A stretch of DNA of 64,000 nucleotides from positions 124,001 through 188,000 of the forward strand of contig CACZHT010000002.1 in assembly GCA_902781045.1 (NCBI GenBank). Direction: 5' to 3'. The notes under the pieces were generated by a model, which ran no database searches, was not told where the DNA came from, and saw nothing but the letters and a program-made list of their open reading frames with translations. Of the stretch, positions 33,716-43,635 are shown piece after piece. Source of the DNA: an uncultured Bacteroidales bacterium (GTDB lineage Bacteria > Bacteroidota > Bacteroidia > Bacteroidales > Muribaculaceae). The position numbers and the translations under genes are program-made. Positions within the stretch are counted from its first letter, which is position 1. Each line of letters starts with the position of its first letter.

Positions 33716-33748
33716 AACTGTTTTTTAGCGCGAAGATAAGCATTATTA

Positions 33749-34186
33749 TTGAATCAGCAAAACTTAGTTATTGGTAAACTTGGCGACAATCCACTTGTAT
33801 TCCGTTGCCGTCCTTACCAAGAAGTTCTATGTGATATTGCGGTTACCCTTTCTCCCAGTTATCCAATCAATATGGAATTGCATGACGGCGAAACCATATT
33901 TGACAAGATGAATACGACTTATGATAAATTCCGCACAAACGAGAACAATATCGCAAAAGTGTGGGAATACTATTATGAGTTAGAGCAAAAAAATCTTGTG
34001 CACCGCGAATGGCTGAAGCCTGCTACCAAATTTCGAAATTTGATAATTCGTGACAAAAATCATGACCACCGCGAATGGCGCGAAGTCTGCAGCCAAATTT
34101 CGATAATTCGTGACAAAAATCGAGACCACCGCGAATGGCGCGATGACTGCAGCCAAATTTCGATAATTCGTGACAAAAAATCGTGA
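33749..34186 (+). pseudogene. 5'-truncated ORF running into 60-bp tandem repeats
   Basis: 146 codons starting only from TTG after an in-frame stop at 33737. Codons 1-95 look coding (LGDNPLVFRCRPYQEVLCDIAVTLSPS ... DGETIFDKMNTTYDKFRTNENNIAKVWEYYYELEQ), with no family I recognise, and seem to be the C-terminal part of a larger protein that lost its N-terminus. From about codon 80 the frame passes into tandem repeats of 60 bp (20 codons), giving REWRxxCSQISIIRDKN-type repeats that are probably read-through of non-coding repeat DNA. Confidence 0.5.
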
Positions 34187-34200
34187 GCACAGCGAATGGC
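33986..34200 (+). repeat. 60-bp tandem repeat array (about 3.5 copies)
   Basis: Units at 34021-34080, 34081-34140 and 34141-34200, with a partial unit before. Each holds the core ATAATTCGTGACAAAAATC and then CCGCGAATGGCGC. The second and third units agree at nearly all positions for the first 45 bases; the third has one extra base. A diverged copy lies in reverse orientation at 51233-51263, so the sequence is dispersed in the genome as well as tandem. Confidence 0.85.
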
Positions 34201-34297
34201 GCTGAAACTTGTAACCATGTGTCCTTGTTTTTGCATTTTGTACAAACATACCTGAAAAAACGCAGAGTTCGATGGTGGGAGAATGAAAAGTATTTTG

Positions 34298-34305
34298 TAC
34301 TTTTG
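34298..34305 (+). promoter_or_regulatory. -7 promoter box of AAA-CYTH gene
   Basis: TACTTTTG, exact match, 32 nt upstream of the ATG at 34338. Confidence 0.7.
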
Positions 34306-34337
34306 TGGGTTGAATTGAAAACTGCTTAAACGACAAG

Positions 34338-35444
34338 ATGAAAGATATCAAACGCATCGTGCTCACCGGCGGCCCTTGTGCCGGCAAGACAACGGCTCTG
34401 GCCAAGATTGTGGAACACTTCTCCAACCTGGGCTACCAGGTGTTCACGTTGCCCGAGGTGCCAACGATGTTCACAGCCGCCGGGATGAACTACCTGACCA
34501 AGAACAAGGGGTACTTCTATGAGGGCGAGAAAGCCACGCTCGAGATTCAACTGGCCCTGGAGGACAAGTTCACGCGCATGGCGCAGGAGTGCGATGGCAA
34601 CTGCATCATCGTGTGCGACCGCGGCACACTGGACATCTCGGCCTATATGGCTCCTGAAATGTGGGACACGCTGACACGCGCCGTGGGCACGTCTAGTGCC
34701 GAGCTGCGCGAGCGCTATGACGCGGTGCTGCACCTGGTGTCGGCCGCCGACGGTGCCGAGCAATTCTACACCACAGCCAACAACGCGCAACGGCTGGAGC
34801 AGATGAATGAGGAGGGCCTGCGTATCGCCCGGTCGCTGGACAAGAAAGTGATTAAAGCATGGACGGGTCACCCGCACCTGAGCGTGATCAACAACCACGA
34901 AGACTTTGACGCCAAGATGAAGCGCGTTATCCAGGAGATCAGCAGCGTGCTGGGCCTGCCCAAACCCATTGAAACCGAGCGCAAGTATATCGTCAAGCTC
35001 ACAGGCGATGTGCCGGCCGACTGCATCGAGAACGACATCGTGCAGACCTATCTCAACTCGTCGGACCCCAACTCGCAGGTGCGCCTGCGCAAGCGCGGCT
35101 GGGACGGCAAGTTCCTGTATGTGCACACGACCAAGAAGAAGATTTCGGACACCGAAGAGTTGCTCACCGAACGACAAATCAACAACAGTCTGTACGAGAT
35201 GATGCTCACGCTGGCCGACCCCAACCGCCGCACCATCTGCAAGCACCGGCTGAACTTCATCTGGCAGGGGCAGTTCTTTGAGATTGACACCTACAAGAAC
35301 GAGCTCGAGGGCCTGGTCATCCTCGAGGCCAAGGGCGTAGACGAGGGCGAGCCCATCAAGTTCCCGCCGTTCATCGAGGTAATCGAGGACATCACCGGCA
35401 ATGTCAACTACTTCAACCACAACCTGGCACGGAAATTTGACTAA
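34338..35444 (+). CDS. AAA-family ATPase fused to CYTH domain
   Basis: 368 residues. The N-terminal P-loop NTPase has Walker A GGPCAGKTT (11-19) and a DRGTLD segment (Walker B region). The CYTH domain begins at about residue 212 with ETERKYIVKL (the E-x-E-x-K signature) and continues with RLRKRGWDGK and FFEIDTYKNEL, whose charged residues form the triphosphate tunnel. The fusion of a kinase-like NTPase and CYTH domain is conserved in Bacteroidota and in eukaryotic relatives, and could link nucleotide phosphorylation to polyphosphate or nucleoside-triphosphate hydrolysis; the substrate is not known. Monocistronic with terminator. Confidence 0.88.
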   Translation: MKDIKRIVLTGGPCAGKTTALAKIVEHFSNLGYQVFTLPEVPTMFTAAGMNYLTKNKGYFYEGEKATLEIQLALEDKFTRMAQECDGNCIIVCDRGTLDISAYMAPEMWDTLTRAVGTSSAELRERYDAVLHLVSAADGAEQFYTTANNAQRLEQMNEEGLRIARSLDKKVIKAWTGHPHLSVINNHEDFDAKMKRVIQEISSVLGLPKPIETERKYIVKLTGDVPADCIENDIVQTYLNSSDPNSQVRLRKRGWDGKFLYVHTTKKKISDTEELLTERQINNSLYEMMLTLADPNRRTICKHRLNFIWQGQFFEIDTYKNELEGLVILEAKGVDEGEPIKFPPFIEVIEDITGNVNYFNHNLARKFD

Positions 35445-35473
35445 ATAATCAAGAATATAGCATTATAGCATTG

Positions 35474-35505
35474 AGCCGCTCACTTGAGGTGAGCGGCTTG
35501 TTTTT
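35474..35505 (+). terminator. Rho-independent terminator of AAA-CYTH gene
   Basis: 10-bp stem AGCCGCTCAC (35474-35483) / GTGAGCGGCT (35489-35498), 5-nt loop, then TGTTTTT. Confidence 0.85.
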
Positions 35506-35687
35506 GCTACATTGGCTGTCGACATGCTGCACGCCGCATCTGCACCCAGAGGTCAAAACTTACTATTTGTGATAGTTTTGACCCACTATGCTGAAAAACC
35601 TCAAGCAAAATTGCCAACATTCTAATATTTTGCGTAATTTAGCGAGCCTAATCAAGACGACAAACAATCATATAAACTATTACAGAT

Positions 35688-38600
35688 ATGACAAGACAAC
35701 GACAATCTTTGCTGCATGGGGCACTGCTGGCGGCACTGCTCCTGCTCGGGTCGGTGCCCGCCCTGGCCGACCTCACCATCAAGGTCCAGAAGGGCGGCGA
35801 TGCCCCCTACCTGTATGCCTATACCGGTAGTGGCAACGGTGCCACCAAGCACACCGGCGACTGGCCCGGCACGCAGTTCACAGAGAAGGACACTGAGGGC
35901 TACTGGACGATGACTGTTGAGGGTGTCAATACGGTCAACATCATCTTCAACAACGGCAACTCGGGCACCGGCAACCAGACCAACGACATCCTCAACGTTC
36001 CCGGCGTTGGCGGAGTGGCCAAATTTATGTATGACGGCAAGTCCACCTGGTTCAGTGTCATGCCCCAGCTTGAGTCAAGCGAAGGGTACATCTATTTTAA
36101 TTGCCCGCCCGACTGGGGTGATGATGCCCCCTACGCCTTTTTCAAGAACAACAACACCGACTGCCACGCCTGGCCAGGCCTAGCGATGACCTATAAAGGC
36201 CTGGACGGTGCCGGATTCAAGATTTACGAGTGTCTTCCCGGCAATGTGAGCAGCAGCATCACAACTGTGATTTTCAACAACAACAGCAACAAGCAGACCG
36301 GCGACTTGCCATACGTTGCCAACGGCTACTACAACACCGAGGGTAGCCAGGCGCAGGTGCACGCCCTGAATGCGGCCAATGGCTATACCGACCCCAAGTT
36401 CCGTGCCGCCATTGCCGAGCAGCTGGGCATAGCTGAGAACACGGTGTTCTCGCCGTCGTCCATCACCTATCTGGACGTGAGCGACAAGCAGATCAGCTCT
36501 CTGGCCGGCATCAGCAAGTTCACCAACCTGCAGACACTGCTGGCCGCCCACAACAACCTGTCGACTGTCGATCTGGGCAACAACCCCGCCCTGGAAGTGC
36601 TGGACTTGTCGGGCAACAGTGGGCTACATGGTTTTACCAGCAATTACGCAAACAACAGCAATCAGTATATCAATCTGGCTGTTGGCCTGAACATCAAAGA
36701 ATTGTATTTGGCCGACTGCACGATAGGATCGTTTAAAGCCATCAAAGACCACTATGACGTGTCGTCGCTCGAGCGCCTAGACCTGTCGGGCAACACCAAC
36801 ATGGGTGGCTGGTCGACCGGCATCGCCGCACAAACCAGGCTGAAATACCTCAATGTCACGAACAATGCCTACGGCAGCGATGCGCTGAAGCTGACCACAC
36901 TCACCCAGCTGGATACGCTCATCGCCGACAACAACCCCAGCCTGAAAAACATCTCGACCATCGGCAATGCGCCGCAACTGCGTTATGTGAGCCTGAAGAA
37001 TTGCGGCCTGACCAATAGCATCAGCTTTGGCAACAACACTGCACTGGAATATATCGACATCAGCGACAACAGTGGCACGGCCAAGAACTTCACCCTGAGC
37101 AACAACCCCAACCTGAAGGTGTTCAAGGCCGCCAATGCCGCTATCAAAGAAGACGGTCTGACCTGGGCATCAGACTGCCCGTCCCTGGACACCCTGATTG
37201 TGTCGGGCAACAGCGCCATGAAGCAACTGACCACCCTGCATCACGCCACCGGGCTGAAGTATCTGGACATGAGCGGTGGCGACCTGTATCTGCAGAACAT
37301 GCCGACCTTTGTGGGCAGCAATTTCCCCAAGCTGACCTACATCGACTTCAGCAATGACAACCTGGAGGCCTCAAAGACGCTGGACGGCTTCGCTGCGCTG
37401 AAGACACTGAAGATTGGTGGCAACACATCGCTGCCCTTGGTGGATGTGAACAACTGCCCTGCCCTGGAGACGCTGGACGTGAGCGGCAACACCGCCCTGA
37501 CCACCATCGGGCTGACCAACCAGGGCTATGACAACAGCAGCGCCTGGCCCACCATTGTGATGACCAACTGCCCCAACCTGCACACACTGGACGTGAGCCA
37601 CAACAACTACACGGCAGTACCGGCCACCCTGCCGTTTGACTGCACCTCTTTATATATGAACAGCAACCAGTTGACGGGGATTGCGGTGCCCACGGGGTCG
37701 CCGGTGGAGTTCCTATACGCACAGGCCAACAGCTTCGCTGCCGCGATGGAGCTGACCGCCGAGAGCACCGGCTCGCTCAAGGGGCTAGACCTGGGCAACA
37801 ACGGCATCACCTCGTTCAAGGCCGAGGGCACCGCCCTGTCGGCCCTGATGGTGGGCAACAACCCGCAGCTGACCACACTGGAGCTGCATGGCAACGACAA
37901 CCTGACGGTCACCACAGCCGGCACGACGATGAGCGACGGCAGTGGCCTCTACCTGCTGGGCAACACTGCGCTTAAAACCATCGACCTGTCGAACAGCTCA
38001 TTCACCGGCATCGGCCAGAACGGCTCGCTGGTGGGTCTGAGCGCGGTCAAGACCCTCAACGGCTCGCACAACCGGTTCACGTTGTTCAGCAACGGCACCA
38101 AGATTCCTGCCACCAGCAACTATCACTACACCGACCCGGAGACAGGCCAGCAAAAGACAGCCAACTTGCCTTCGGTGGACCCCCACACCACCCTGCCCAA
38201 CCTGGATGACCTGACGGGGCTGGAGTGGCTGGACATGAGCTACAACCAGATTGACTCGATCCACCTCTATAAGCAGATTGGCCTGAAGTACCTCGACTTG
38301 CAGCACAACGGCTATGACCGCGGCACCGACACCCGTACCGAGAATCCCAACCAGCAGCAGGTCTACCGCAAGGGCCTGATGAAGTTCGACGCACACAACC
38401 TGACCGCCCTCGAATACCTGAACGTGAGCGACTGCCGCATCCAGGAGACTGCCATCGACCGCATCAGCGAGACCACGCCCATCGACGGTGCCAAGCTGTC
38501 GGGCGGATATGTGTGGATCAAGCACTGCGTCAATCTCAAGGAGTTCTATGCCGACAACAACGGCATGCGCTCGTTTGGCATCAAGGACAACAAAGCGTTG

Positions 38601-40295
38601 CTCAAGGCCTCGGCCCGCTATATGTACGGCCAGTCGCCCGAGATGATGAAAGGCAGCATCAACATCCACGACACGGGCGTGGAGGGTGGCAGCAACCTGG
38701 AGTACTTCGACGTGAGCTACAGCATGTTCGACTCCATCGGCGTGAGCGTGGCCACGAAGCTCAAGGTGCTCAAGGTCGAGGACAACCCCATCCATTACCT
38801 GTATCTCAACAAGAACAAGGCACTGGAGGAAGTCTACGCCAGCGACTGCACCCTGGCTGCCCGTCACGGCCTCACCACTCCCAGCGCCGACGGCTGTGCG
38901 AGCACTCCCATCTCCGGCCTGCTGCAGGTGCGTGCCGAAGGGCTGCCCGCGCTGCGGGTGCTGGACTTGAACGGCAACACCGAGCTGAAGAACCTCTATT
39001 GCGAGAACGACCCCATTTTGCCCGAAATCACCGGCCTGCCCAGCTGCACCGACCTGCGTGTGCTGCACGCCTACAACGATGTCGCACTGGGCGAGGGCAT
39101 CGAGCGCTTTGACGTCGATGCCAACACGGCCTTGACCACACTGTGGGTGAGCAACTGCTCGCTGCCGGGCGAGCTGCGGGTGAGCCAGTGCGCCCAGATG
39201 GACACGCTGCGGTGCGACACCAATCGGCTGACCAAGCTGGACGTGTCGCCACTGGCCGGCATCCACTGGCTGGACTGCTTTGACAACGTGGGCATTCTTG
39301 AATTGGTGCCCGGCACGAGCACCGGCATGACGCACCTCGACCTGCACAACTGCAGCGTCATCGACCTGGCCCTGGCCGGCAACACAGCACTCAAATACTT
39401 CGACTGCGACAACAACAAGGTGCGCGAGTTGACGTTTGCCGGCGCAGCTGACATCGAGACCATCCACGCCAACTCGAACAATCTGTTCCAGCTCAACCTG
39501 TCCGGGACTCACTTGAGCCTGAAGGATCTGCAGTTTGAGCACAACCACATCAACGGCATCGACCTGACAGGCTGTGTGGGTGGCGCACTGACTGCCGAGC
39601 ACATCAAGGATGCGGACAACGGCCGCACCATCACCGCCAACGTGTCGCAATTCTACAGCAACAACGACAACCCGGAGTTGATGTATCTCTACTACTTCCA
39701 ATTGGATGCAGTTTCGGCCAACAATGACGGTGGAAAATACCTGAACTACGAGACTTGCAACGAGGACGAGGAGGAAGATGCCACAACACGCACCTACGGT
39801 CGCAACAAGACCGCCGGCACCCACGGCAAAACGCTGGAAGATGATGGTGTAGACCTGAGTAAAATCCAATGGACTCAAAAGGTCGATGGCACGCGCAGCC
39901 ATCGCTCACGAGCCGACTATGGTGAACTTGACCCTGGTACCATCATAGGCGACATCGCAGTGCTGGACAACGAGGCCGGCGTGTATTCACCCGACGGCAG
40001 CGGAACAGAGACCTATCAGTATGACAACGGCATCAGCCTGAGCGAATTCTATCTCAACTGGACAGCCAATGGCGGAATCATCACCGAGGTCACCGACATT
40101 ACTGCCGACTCACTCAGCGTGACCGGTGGCCAGGGCTGCATCACGGTCACCTCGCCACAGCCCATCGCGGTCACTGTCTACGACCTGGCTGGCCGCACAG
40201 TGGCGCAGCGCGACATCGCTGCCGGGCAAACGGTTATCGACGGCCTGCAGCCCGGCATCTACATTGTGGCCGGCCAGAAGGTGGTTGTCAATTAA
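35688..40295 (+). CDS. Secreted 1535-residue protein: two CBM26-like starch-binding modules plus leucine-rich repeats
   Basis: Signal peptide MTRQRQSLLHGALLAALLLLGSVPALA. Two beta-sandwich modules follow: the first (LTIKVQKGGDAPYLYAYTGSGN ... GDWPGTQFTEKDTEGYWTMTVEG, residues 28-120) and the second (YIYFNCPPDWGDDAPYAFFKNNNTDCHAWPGLAMTYKG, about 133-220). Both carry the W-P-G and aromatic positions of the CBM26 starch-binding family. Residues about 240-1350 are LRRs of the LDLSGN/LDVSHN type, many irregular, with numerous Asn turns. The C-terminus (ITVTSPQPIAVTVYDLAGRTVAQRD ... GLQPGIYIVAGQKVVVN) is the Bacteroidales sorting-like tail. A carbohydrate-binding LRR adhesin on the surface is the likeliest role. 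No close promoter box was found; weak TAATTTAG about 50 nt upstream. Confidence 0.85.
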   Translation: MTRQRQSLLHGALLAALLLLGSVPALADLTIKVQKGGDAPYLYAYTGSGNGATKHTGDWPGTQFTEKDTEGYWTMTVEGVNTVNIIFNNGNSGTGNQTNDILNVPGVGGVAKFMYDGKSTWFSVMPQLESSEGYIYFNCPPDWGDDAPYAFFKNNNTDCHAWPGLAMTYKGLDGAGFKIYECLPGNVSSSITTVIFNNNSNKQTGDLPYVANGYYNTEGSQAQVHALNAANGYTDPKFRAAIAEQLGIAENTVFSPSSITYLDVSDKQISSLAGISKFTNLQTLLAAHNNLSTVDLGNNPALEVLDLSGNSGLHGFTSNYANNSNQYINLAVGLNIKELYLADCTIGSFKAIKDHYDVSSLERLDLSGNTNMGGWSTGIAAQTRLKYLNVTNNAYGSDALKLTTLTQLDTLIADNNPSLKNISTIGNAPQLRYVSLKNCGLTNSISFGNNTALEYIDISDNSGTAKNFTLSNNPNLKVFKAANAAIKEDGLTWASDCPSLDTLIVSGNSAMKQLTTLHHATGLKYLDMSGGDLYLQNMPTFVGSNFPKLTYIDFSNDNLEASKTLDGFAALKTLKIGGNTSLPLVDVNNCPALETLDVSGNTALTTIGLTNQGYDNSSAWPTIVMTNCPNLHTLDVSHNNYTAVPATLPFDCTSLYMNSNQLTGIAVPTGSPVEFLYAQANSFAAAMELTAESTGSLKGLDLGNNGITSFKAEGTALSALMVGNNPQLTTLELHGNDNLTVTTAGTTMSDGSGLYLLGNTALKTIDLSNSSFTGIGQNGSLVGLSAVKTLNGSHNRFTLFSNGTKIPATSNYHYTDPETGQQKTANLPSVDPHTTLPNLDDLTGLEWLDMSYNQIDSIHLYKQIGLKYLDLQHNGYDRGTDTRTENPNQQQVYRKGLMKFDAHNLTALEYLNVSDCRIQETAIDRISETTPIDGAKLSGGYVWIKHCVNLKEFYADNNGMRSFGIKDNKALLKASARYMYGQSPEMMKGSINIHDTGVEGGSNLEYFDVSYSMFDSIGVSVATKLKVLKVEDNPIHYLYLNKNKALEEVYASDCTLAARHGLTTPSADGCASTPISGLLQVRAEGLPALRVLDLNGNTELKNLYCENDPILPEITGLPSCTDLRVLHAYNDVALGEGIERFDVDANTALTTLWVSNCSLPGELRVSQCAQMDTLRCDTNRLTKLDVSPLAGIHWLDCFDNVGILELVPGTSTGMTHLDLHNCSVIDLALAGNTALKYFDCDNNKVRELTFAGAADIETIHANSNNLFQLNLSGTHLSLKDLQFEHNHINGIDLTGCVGGALTAEHIKDADNGRTITANVSQFYSNNDNPELMYLYYFQLDAVSANNDGGKYLNYETCNEDEEEDATTRTYGRNKTAGTHGKTLEDDGVDLSKIQWTQKVDGTRSHRSRADYGELDPGTIIGDIAVLDNEAGVYSPDGSGTETYQYDNGISLSEFYLNWTANGGIITEVTDITADSLSVTGGQGCITVTSPQPIAVTVYDLAGRTVAQRDIAAGQTVIDGLQPGIYIVAGQKVVVN

Positions 40296-40321
40296 AGTTA
40301 CTCTAGCCGCCACCACGATTC

Positions 40322-40373
40322 AATTTACAATGAGAGCCGCTCGCCATCAGGCGAGCGGCTCTCATTGTAAATT
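40322..40373. terminator. Bidirectional terminator, 24-bp perfect stem
   Basis: 40322-40345 pairs perfectly with 40350-40373 around a 4-nt loop (ATCA), between the convergent LRR gene and pnp. T/A ends give tracts on both strands. Confidence 0.88.
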
Positions 40374-40389
40374 AGGAATTAGCTCTAGC

Positions 40390-42648
40390 TCAATGGCGGG
40401 GACCACGATTGCCGCCACCATTGCCACCCTCGCGGCGCGGGCCACGGCCATTGCCACCCTCGCGACGCGGGCCGCCACCATTGCCGCCCTCGCGGCGCGG
40501 ACCACGGTTCTCGCGACGACGCTCTTCATAGCCCTCGGGCTTCTCTTGCAATGCGCGCATCGACAGGCGGAATTTGCCGGTCTTCTTGTCAATCTCGATG
40601 AGCTTGACTGTGACCTCGTCGCCCTCGTGCAGACCGCTGGCCTCCATGTTGTCGAGGCGGTCCCAGCTGATCTCGCTGATGTGCAGCAGACCATCACGAC
40701 CCGGCATGAACTCGACAAACGCACCGAACTCCAGAATCGAGACGACCTTGCCGGTGTAGACATTACCCTCTTCGGGCACAGCGATGATGGCCTTGATGCG
40801 CTCGACAGCGGCGTTGATGCTATCGACATTGGCTGCCGAGATTTCAATCTCGCCCTTGCCGTCAATCTCGTCGATGGTGATGATGGCACCAGTCTCCTCC
40901 TGGATGCCCTGGATGACCTCGCCTCCCTTGCCGATGATGGCACCGATAAACTCCTTGTCGACCGTCATAGCCACGATGCGCGGCACATGAGGCTTGTAGT
41001 CCTCGCGCGGAGCCGGGATAGCCTGGTTGATGAGGTTCAGGATGTGCAGACGACCGTCACGTGCCTGACGGAGTGCTTGCTCAAGCACCTCATAGGGCAG
41101 ACCGTCGCACTTGATGTCCATCTGTGTGGCTGTGATGCCATCGACGGTACCCGTCACCTTGAAGTCCATGTCGCCCAGGTGATCCTCGTCACCGAGGATA
41201 TCGCTCAGCACAGCATGCTTGACATTGCCCTCGTCGGTGATCAGGCCCATAGCGATGCCTGCCACGGGCTTCTTCATCTTGATGCCGGCATCGAGCATGG
41301 CCATGCAGCCAGCACAGACAGTGGCCATCGACGACGAGCCGTTGCTCTCGAGGATGTCGCTGACGATGCGCATGGTGTAGGGGAAATCATCGGGAATCAT
41401 GCGCTTGAGTGCGCGGTGGGCCAGATTGCCGTGGCCGATCTCACGACGGCTGACGCCGCGCGGTGCGCGTGCCTCACCGGTCGAGAAAGCGGGGAAGTTG
41501 TAGTGCAGCAAGAAGCGCTCGTTCTCGTGACGCAGGGCATCGTCGACCAGCTTCTCGTCGAGCTTGGTGCCCAGCGTGACAGTGGCCAGAGCCTGAGTCT
41601 CGCCACGGGTGAACAGTGCCGAACCATGAGGATAAGGCAGATAGTCGGGCTCGCAGCTGATGGGACGAATCTCGTCAGTGCGGCGACCGTCCAGACGGAT
41701 TTGCTCGTCGAGGATGCAACGGCGCACGGCGTCGCGCTGCACCTCGTGGAAGTAACGGTCGACCATAGGTTTCTTCTCCTCTCGCTCCTCCTCGGGGATG
41801 GTCTCCATAAACTCCTCGTAGGCCTTGTCGAACTGTTCGTTGCGCCACTGCTTGTCGGCGCAACCAGCCTTGGCCACTGCGTAGCACTTGGGATAGACCT
41901 CCTCGCGCAAACGAGCCTTGATGTCCTCGTCGTCGACCTCGTGGCAGTACTCGCGCTTGGTCACTCCCAGCTCGGCAGCCAGCTCCTTCTGCACCAGGCA
42001 CATGGGCTTGATGGCCTCATGTGCGGCCTTGAGTGCTGCAATGAGTTCGTCCTCGCTGACCTCGTTCATCTCGCCCTCGACCATCATGATGTTATCGTAA
42101 GTTGCACCTACCATCAGTTCCATATCCGCTTTTTCAATCTGCTCGAAGGTGGGGTCGATGACAAACTGTCCGTCCACGCGTGCTACACGCACCTCAGCGA
42201 TGGGCTCCTCAAAGGGTACATCGCTCACCGCGATGGCAGCCGATGCGGCCAGTCCGGCCAGTGCGTCGGGGGCATCAACGCCGTCGCTCGAGAACATGAT
42301 GATGTGCACAATGGTGTTGGCGTGATAGTTCGATGGGAACAAGGGACGCAACACACGGTCGACCAGACGTGCAGTCAGGATTTCGTAGTCGCTGGCACGG
42401 CCCTCACGCTTGGTGAAGCCGCCCGGGAATCGGCCAAAGGCCGAGAACTTCTCTTTGTATTCAACAGTGAGGGGCATGAAGTCCACCCCGTCGTCGGCCT
42501 CCTTGGCCGAGGTGACTGTGGCAAGGATCATCGTGTTGCCCAGTCGCAGCTCAACAGCTCCATCGGCTTGCTTGGCAAGCTTGCCGGTCTCGAGCGTAAT
42601 CTCACGCCCGTCGGCCAGTGCGATGGTTTTTTTAGTAGGTGTAAACAT
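40390..42648 (-). CDS. pnp: Polynucleotide phosphorylase
   Basis: 752 residues. Two RNase PH domains, the second with the catalytic acidic cluster [15 protein letters not shown], then a KH domain ([20 protein letters not shown]) and an S1 domain ([35 protein letters not shown]). The tail after SMRALQEKP is unusual: Arg/Gly-rich repeats [11 protein letters not shown] repeated three times, ending GGNRGPRH, absent from E. coli PNPase. PNPase degrades RNA 3'-5' by phosphorolysis and can add tails. The tail repeats are visible in DNA as a direct repeat at about 40400-40500. Monocistronic, own promoter, shared hairpin terminator. Confidence 0.97.
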   Translation of the reverse strand: MFTPTKKTIALADGREITLETGKLAKQADGAVELRLGNTMILATVTSAKEADDGVDFMPLTVEYKEKFSAFGRFPGGFTKREGRASDYEILTARLVDRVLRPLFPSNYHANTIVHIIMFSSDGVDAPDALAGLAASAAIAVSDVPFEEPIAEVRVARVDGQFVIDPTFEQIEKADMELMVGATYDNIMMVEGEMNEVSEDELIAALKAAHEAIKPMCLVQKELAAELGVTKREYCHEVDDEDIKARLREEVYPKCYAVAKAGCADKQWRNEQFDKAYEEFMETIPEEEREEKKPMVDRYFHEVQRDAVRRCILDEQIRLDGRRTDEIRPISCEPDYLPYPHGSALFTRGETQALATVTLGTKLDEKLVDDALRHENERFLLHYNFPAFSTGEARAPRGVSRREIGHGNLAHRALKRMIPDDFPYTMRIVSDILESNGSSSMATVCAGCMAMLDAGIKMKKPVAGIAMGLITDEGNVKHAVLSDILGDEDHLGDMDFKVTGTVDGITATQMDIKCDGLPYEVLEQALRQARDGRLHILNLINQAIPAPREDYKPHVPRIVAMTVDKEFIGAIIGKGGEVIQGIQEETGAIITIDEIDGKGEIEISAANVDSINAAVERIKAIIAVPEEGNVYTGKVVSILEFGAFVEFMPGRDGLLHISEISWDRLDNMEASGLHEGDEVTVKLIEIDKKTGKFRLSMRALQEKPEGYEERRRENRGPRREGGNGGGPRREGGNGRGPRREGGNGGGNRGPRH

Positions 42649-42679
42649 AAAATATTTGATAACGTGTAAAAAATTCGGG

Positions 42680-42687
42680 CAAAGGTA
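42680..42687 (-). promoter_or_regulatory. -7 promoter box of pnp
   Basis: Minus-strand TACCTTTG, exact match, 31 nt upstream of pnp. Confidence 0.7.
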
Positions 42688-42802
42688 GTCATTTTCGGAC
42701 TATCAGCCAACATTTTTTTCACATTATTAAATTAATTAAGAATTAACAATTAGGAATTAAGATATTTTTGGCACATCATTAAACCACAAGTGTTATCACC
42801 AG

Positions 42803-43615
42803 TTACTTTTTGAGGCTCTGGACGAACTGCCAGGCGGTCTCATGCTTCTTGACGCGGATGAGCGAGTTGTGCCCGACGATATACTCCGACACACCGTGCT
42901 TGTCGGCCCCATGGTGCCAGTCGTAGGTGTAGCCCAGCTGCGTCCAGGGCAGCGGACTATCGTCTTCATAGGCGGCCTCGACACTGTAACGATACCACTC
43001 GCGGAAGTTGGTTTCGCCTACCCTATAGTTCTCGTTGGCATAGGCGGGGAACTCCAGCCCGACGGTGGTGGTAGTGATGTCGGGGTCGTGAGCCGGGCGG
43101 AACATGGTGGCCGGGTCGGCATAGAAACTGACCATGATGTCGTAGTCGCATGTGGGATCGAGGCCGTACATCTGAATCAGGCGCATGTGGGCGGCCACAC
43201 TGTCCATCCCCTCGAAGGCTGCTGCACGCTTGGCCCAGTCGGCCGGCAGCGACACCCATGTACCCATCTCGCGGTCGATGCGATAGACCCCCTCCTTGCC
43301 AAAGAACTTGTGCAGTCGGCTCGAATCAACGAGCGTGACCACGAGCACCATGTCATGACCATCGAAGGTGGCCCACTCCTGCCCGGGATAGCCCTTGCGA
43401 ATGGGCATCAGGTCATTAGAGATTTTTGTCGAGTCGAGTTGCTTGGCATCGTCGATGGCAGCCTTGAGGTCGGCCAGGAGCGCGTCATCGTTTTCGTACC
43501 ATGCCACAGTGTCGGCCTGGGCGGTTGTTTGGCTGGTTGTCTGCTCAGTGGCATTCTGTCGACAGCCGGCAGTTGTCAGTGCCATTAGAATGGCTGCAAA
43601 TAGGATTTTTTTCAT
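42803..43615 (-). CDS. Lipoprotein of unknown function
   Basis: 270 residues. Lipoprotein signal MKKILFAAILMALTTAGC. The rest reads as a folded periplasmic protein (LMPIRKGYPGQEWATFDGHDMVLVVTLVDSSRLHKFFGKEGVYRIDREMGTWVSLPADWAKR ... YDIMVSFYADPATMFRPAHDPDITTTTVGL) of a kind common but uncharacterised in Bacteroidota. It follows corA by 20 nt and lies in the patatin-corA-lipoprotein unit; no promoter box was seen between corA and it, so it is probably co-transcribed. No enzymatic motif is seen. Confidence 0.75.
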   Translation of the reverse strand: MKKILFAAILMALTTAGCRQNATEQTTSQTTAQADTVAWYENDDALLADLKAAIDDAKQLDSTKISNDLMPIRKGYPGQEWATFDGHDMVLVVTLVDSSRLHKFFGKEGVYRIDREMGTWVSLPADWAKRAAAFEGMDSVAAHMRLIQMYGLDPTCDYDIMVSFYADPATMFRPAHDPDITTTTVGLEFPAYANENYRVGETNFREWYRYSVEAAYEDDSPLPWTQLGYTYDWHHGADKHGVSEYIVGHNSLIRVKKHETAWQFVQSLKK

Positions 43616-43635
43616 TGCTAAAAAATTTGGGAAGT

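Noticed and set aside
37998..39902. Long open frame on the minus strand opposite the LRR protein gene
   Set aside because: It is antisense to a clearly coding LRR gene, has no promoter, no family resemblance and Val/Gln/His-rich text typical of a shadow frame in GC-rich repeats.
40126..42669. Long open frame on the plus strand across pnp
   Set aside because: Antisense to PNPase, whose domains and catalytic motifs are unambiguous; the plus-strand text has no domain and is rich in Ala/Asp/Leu.
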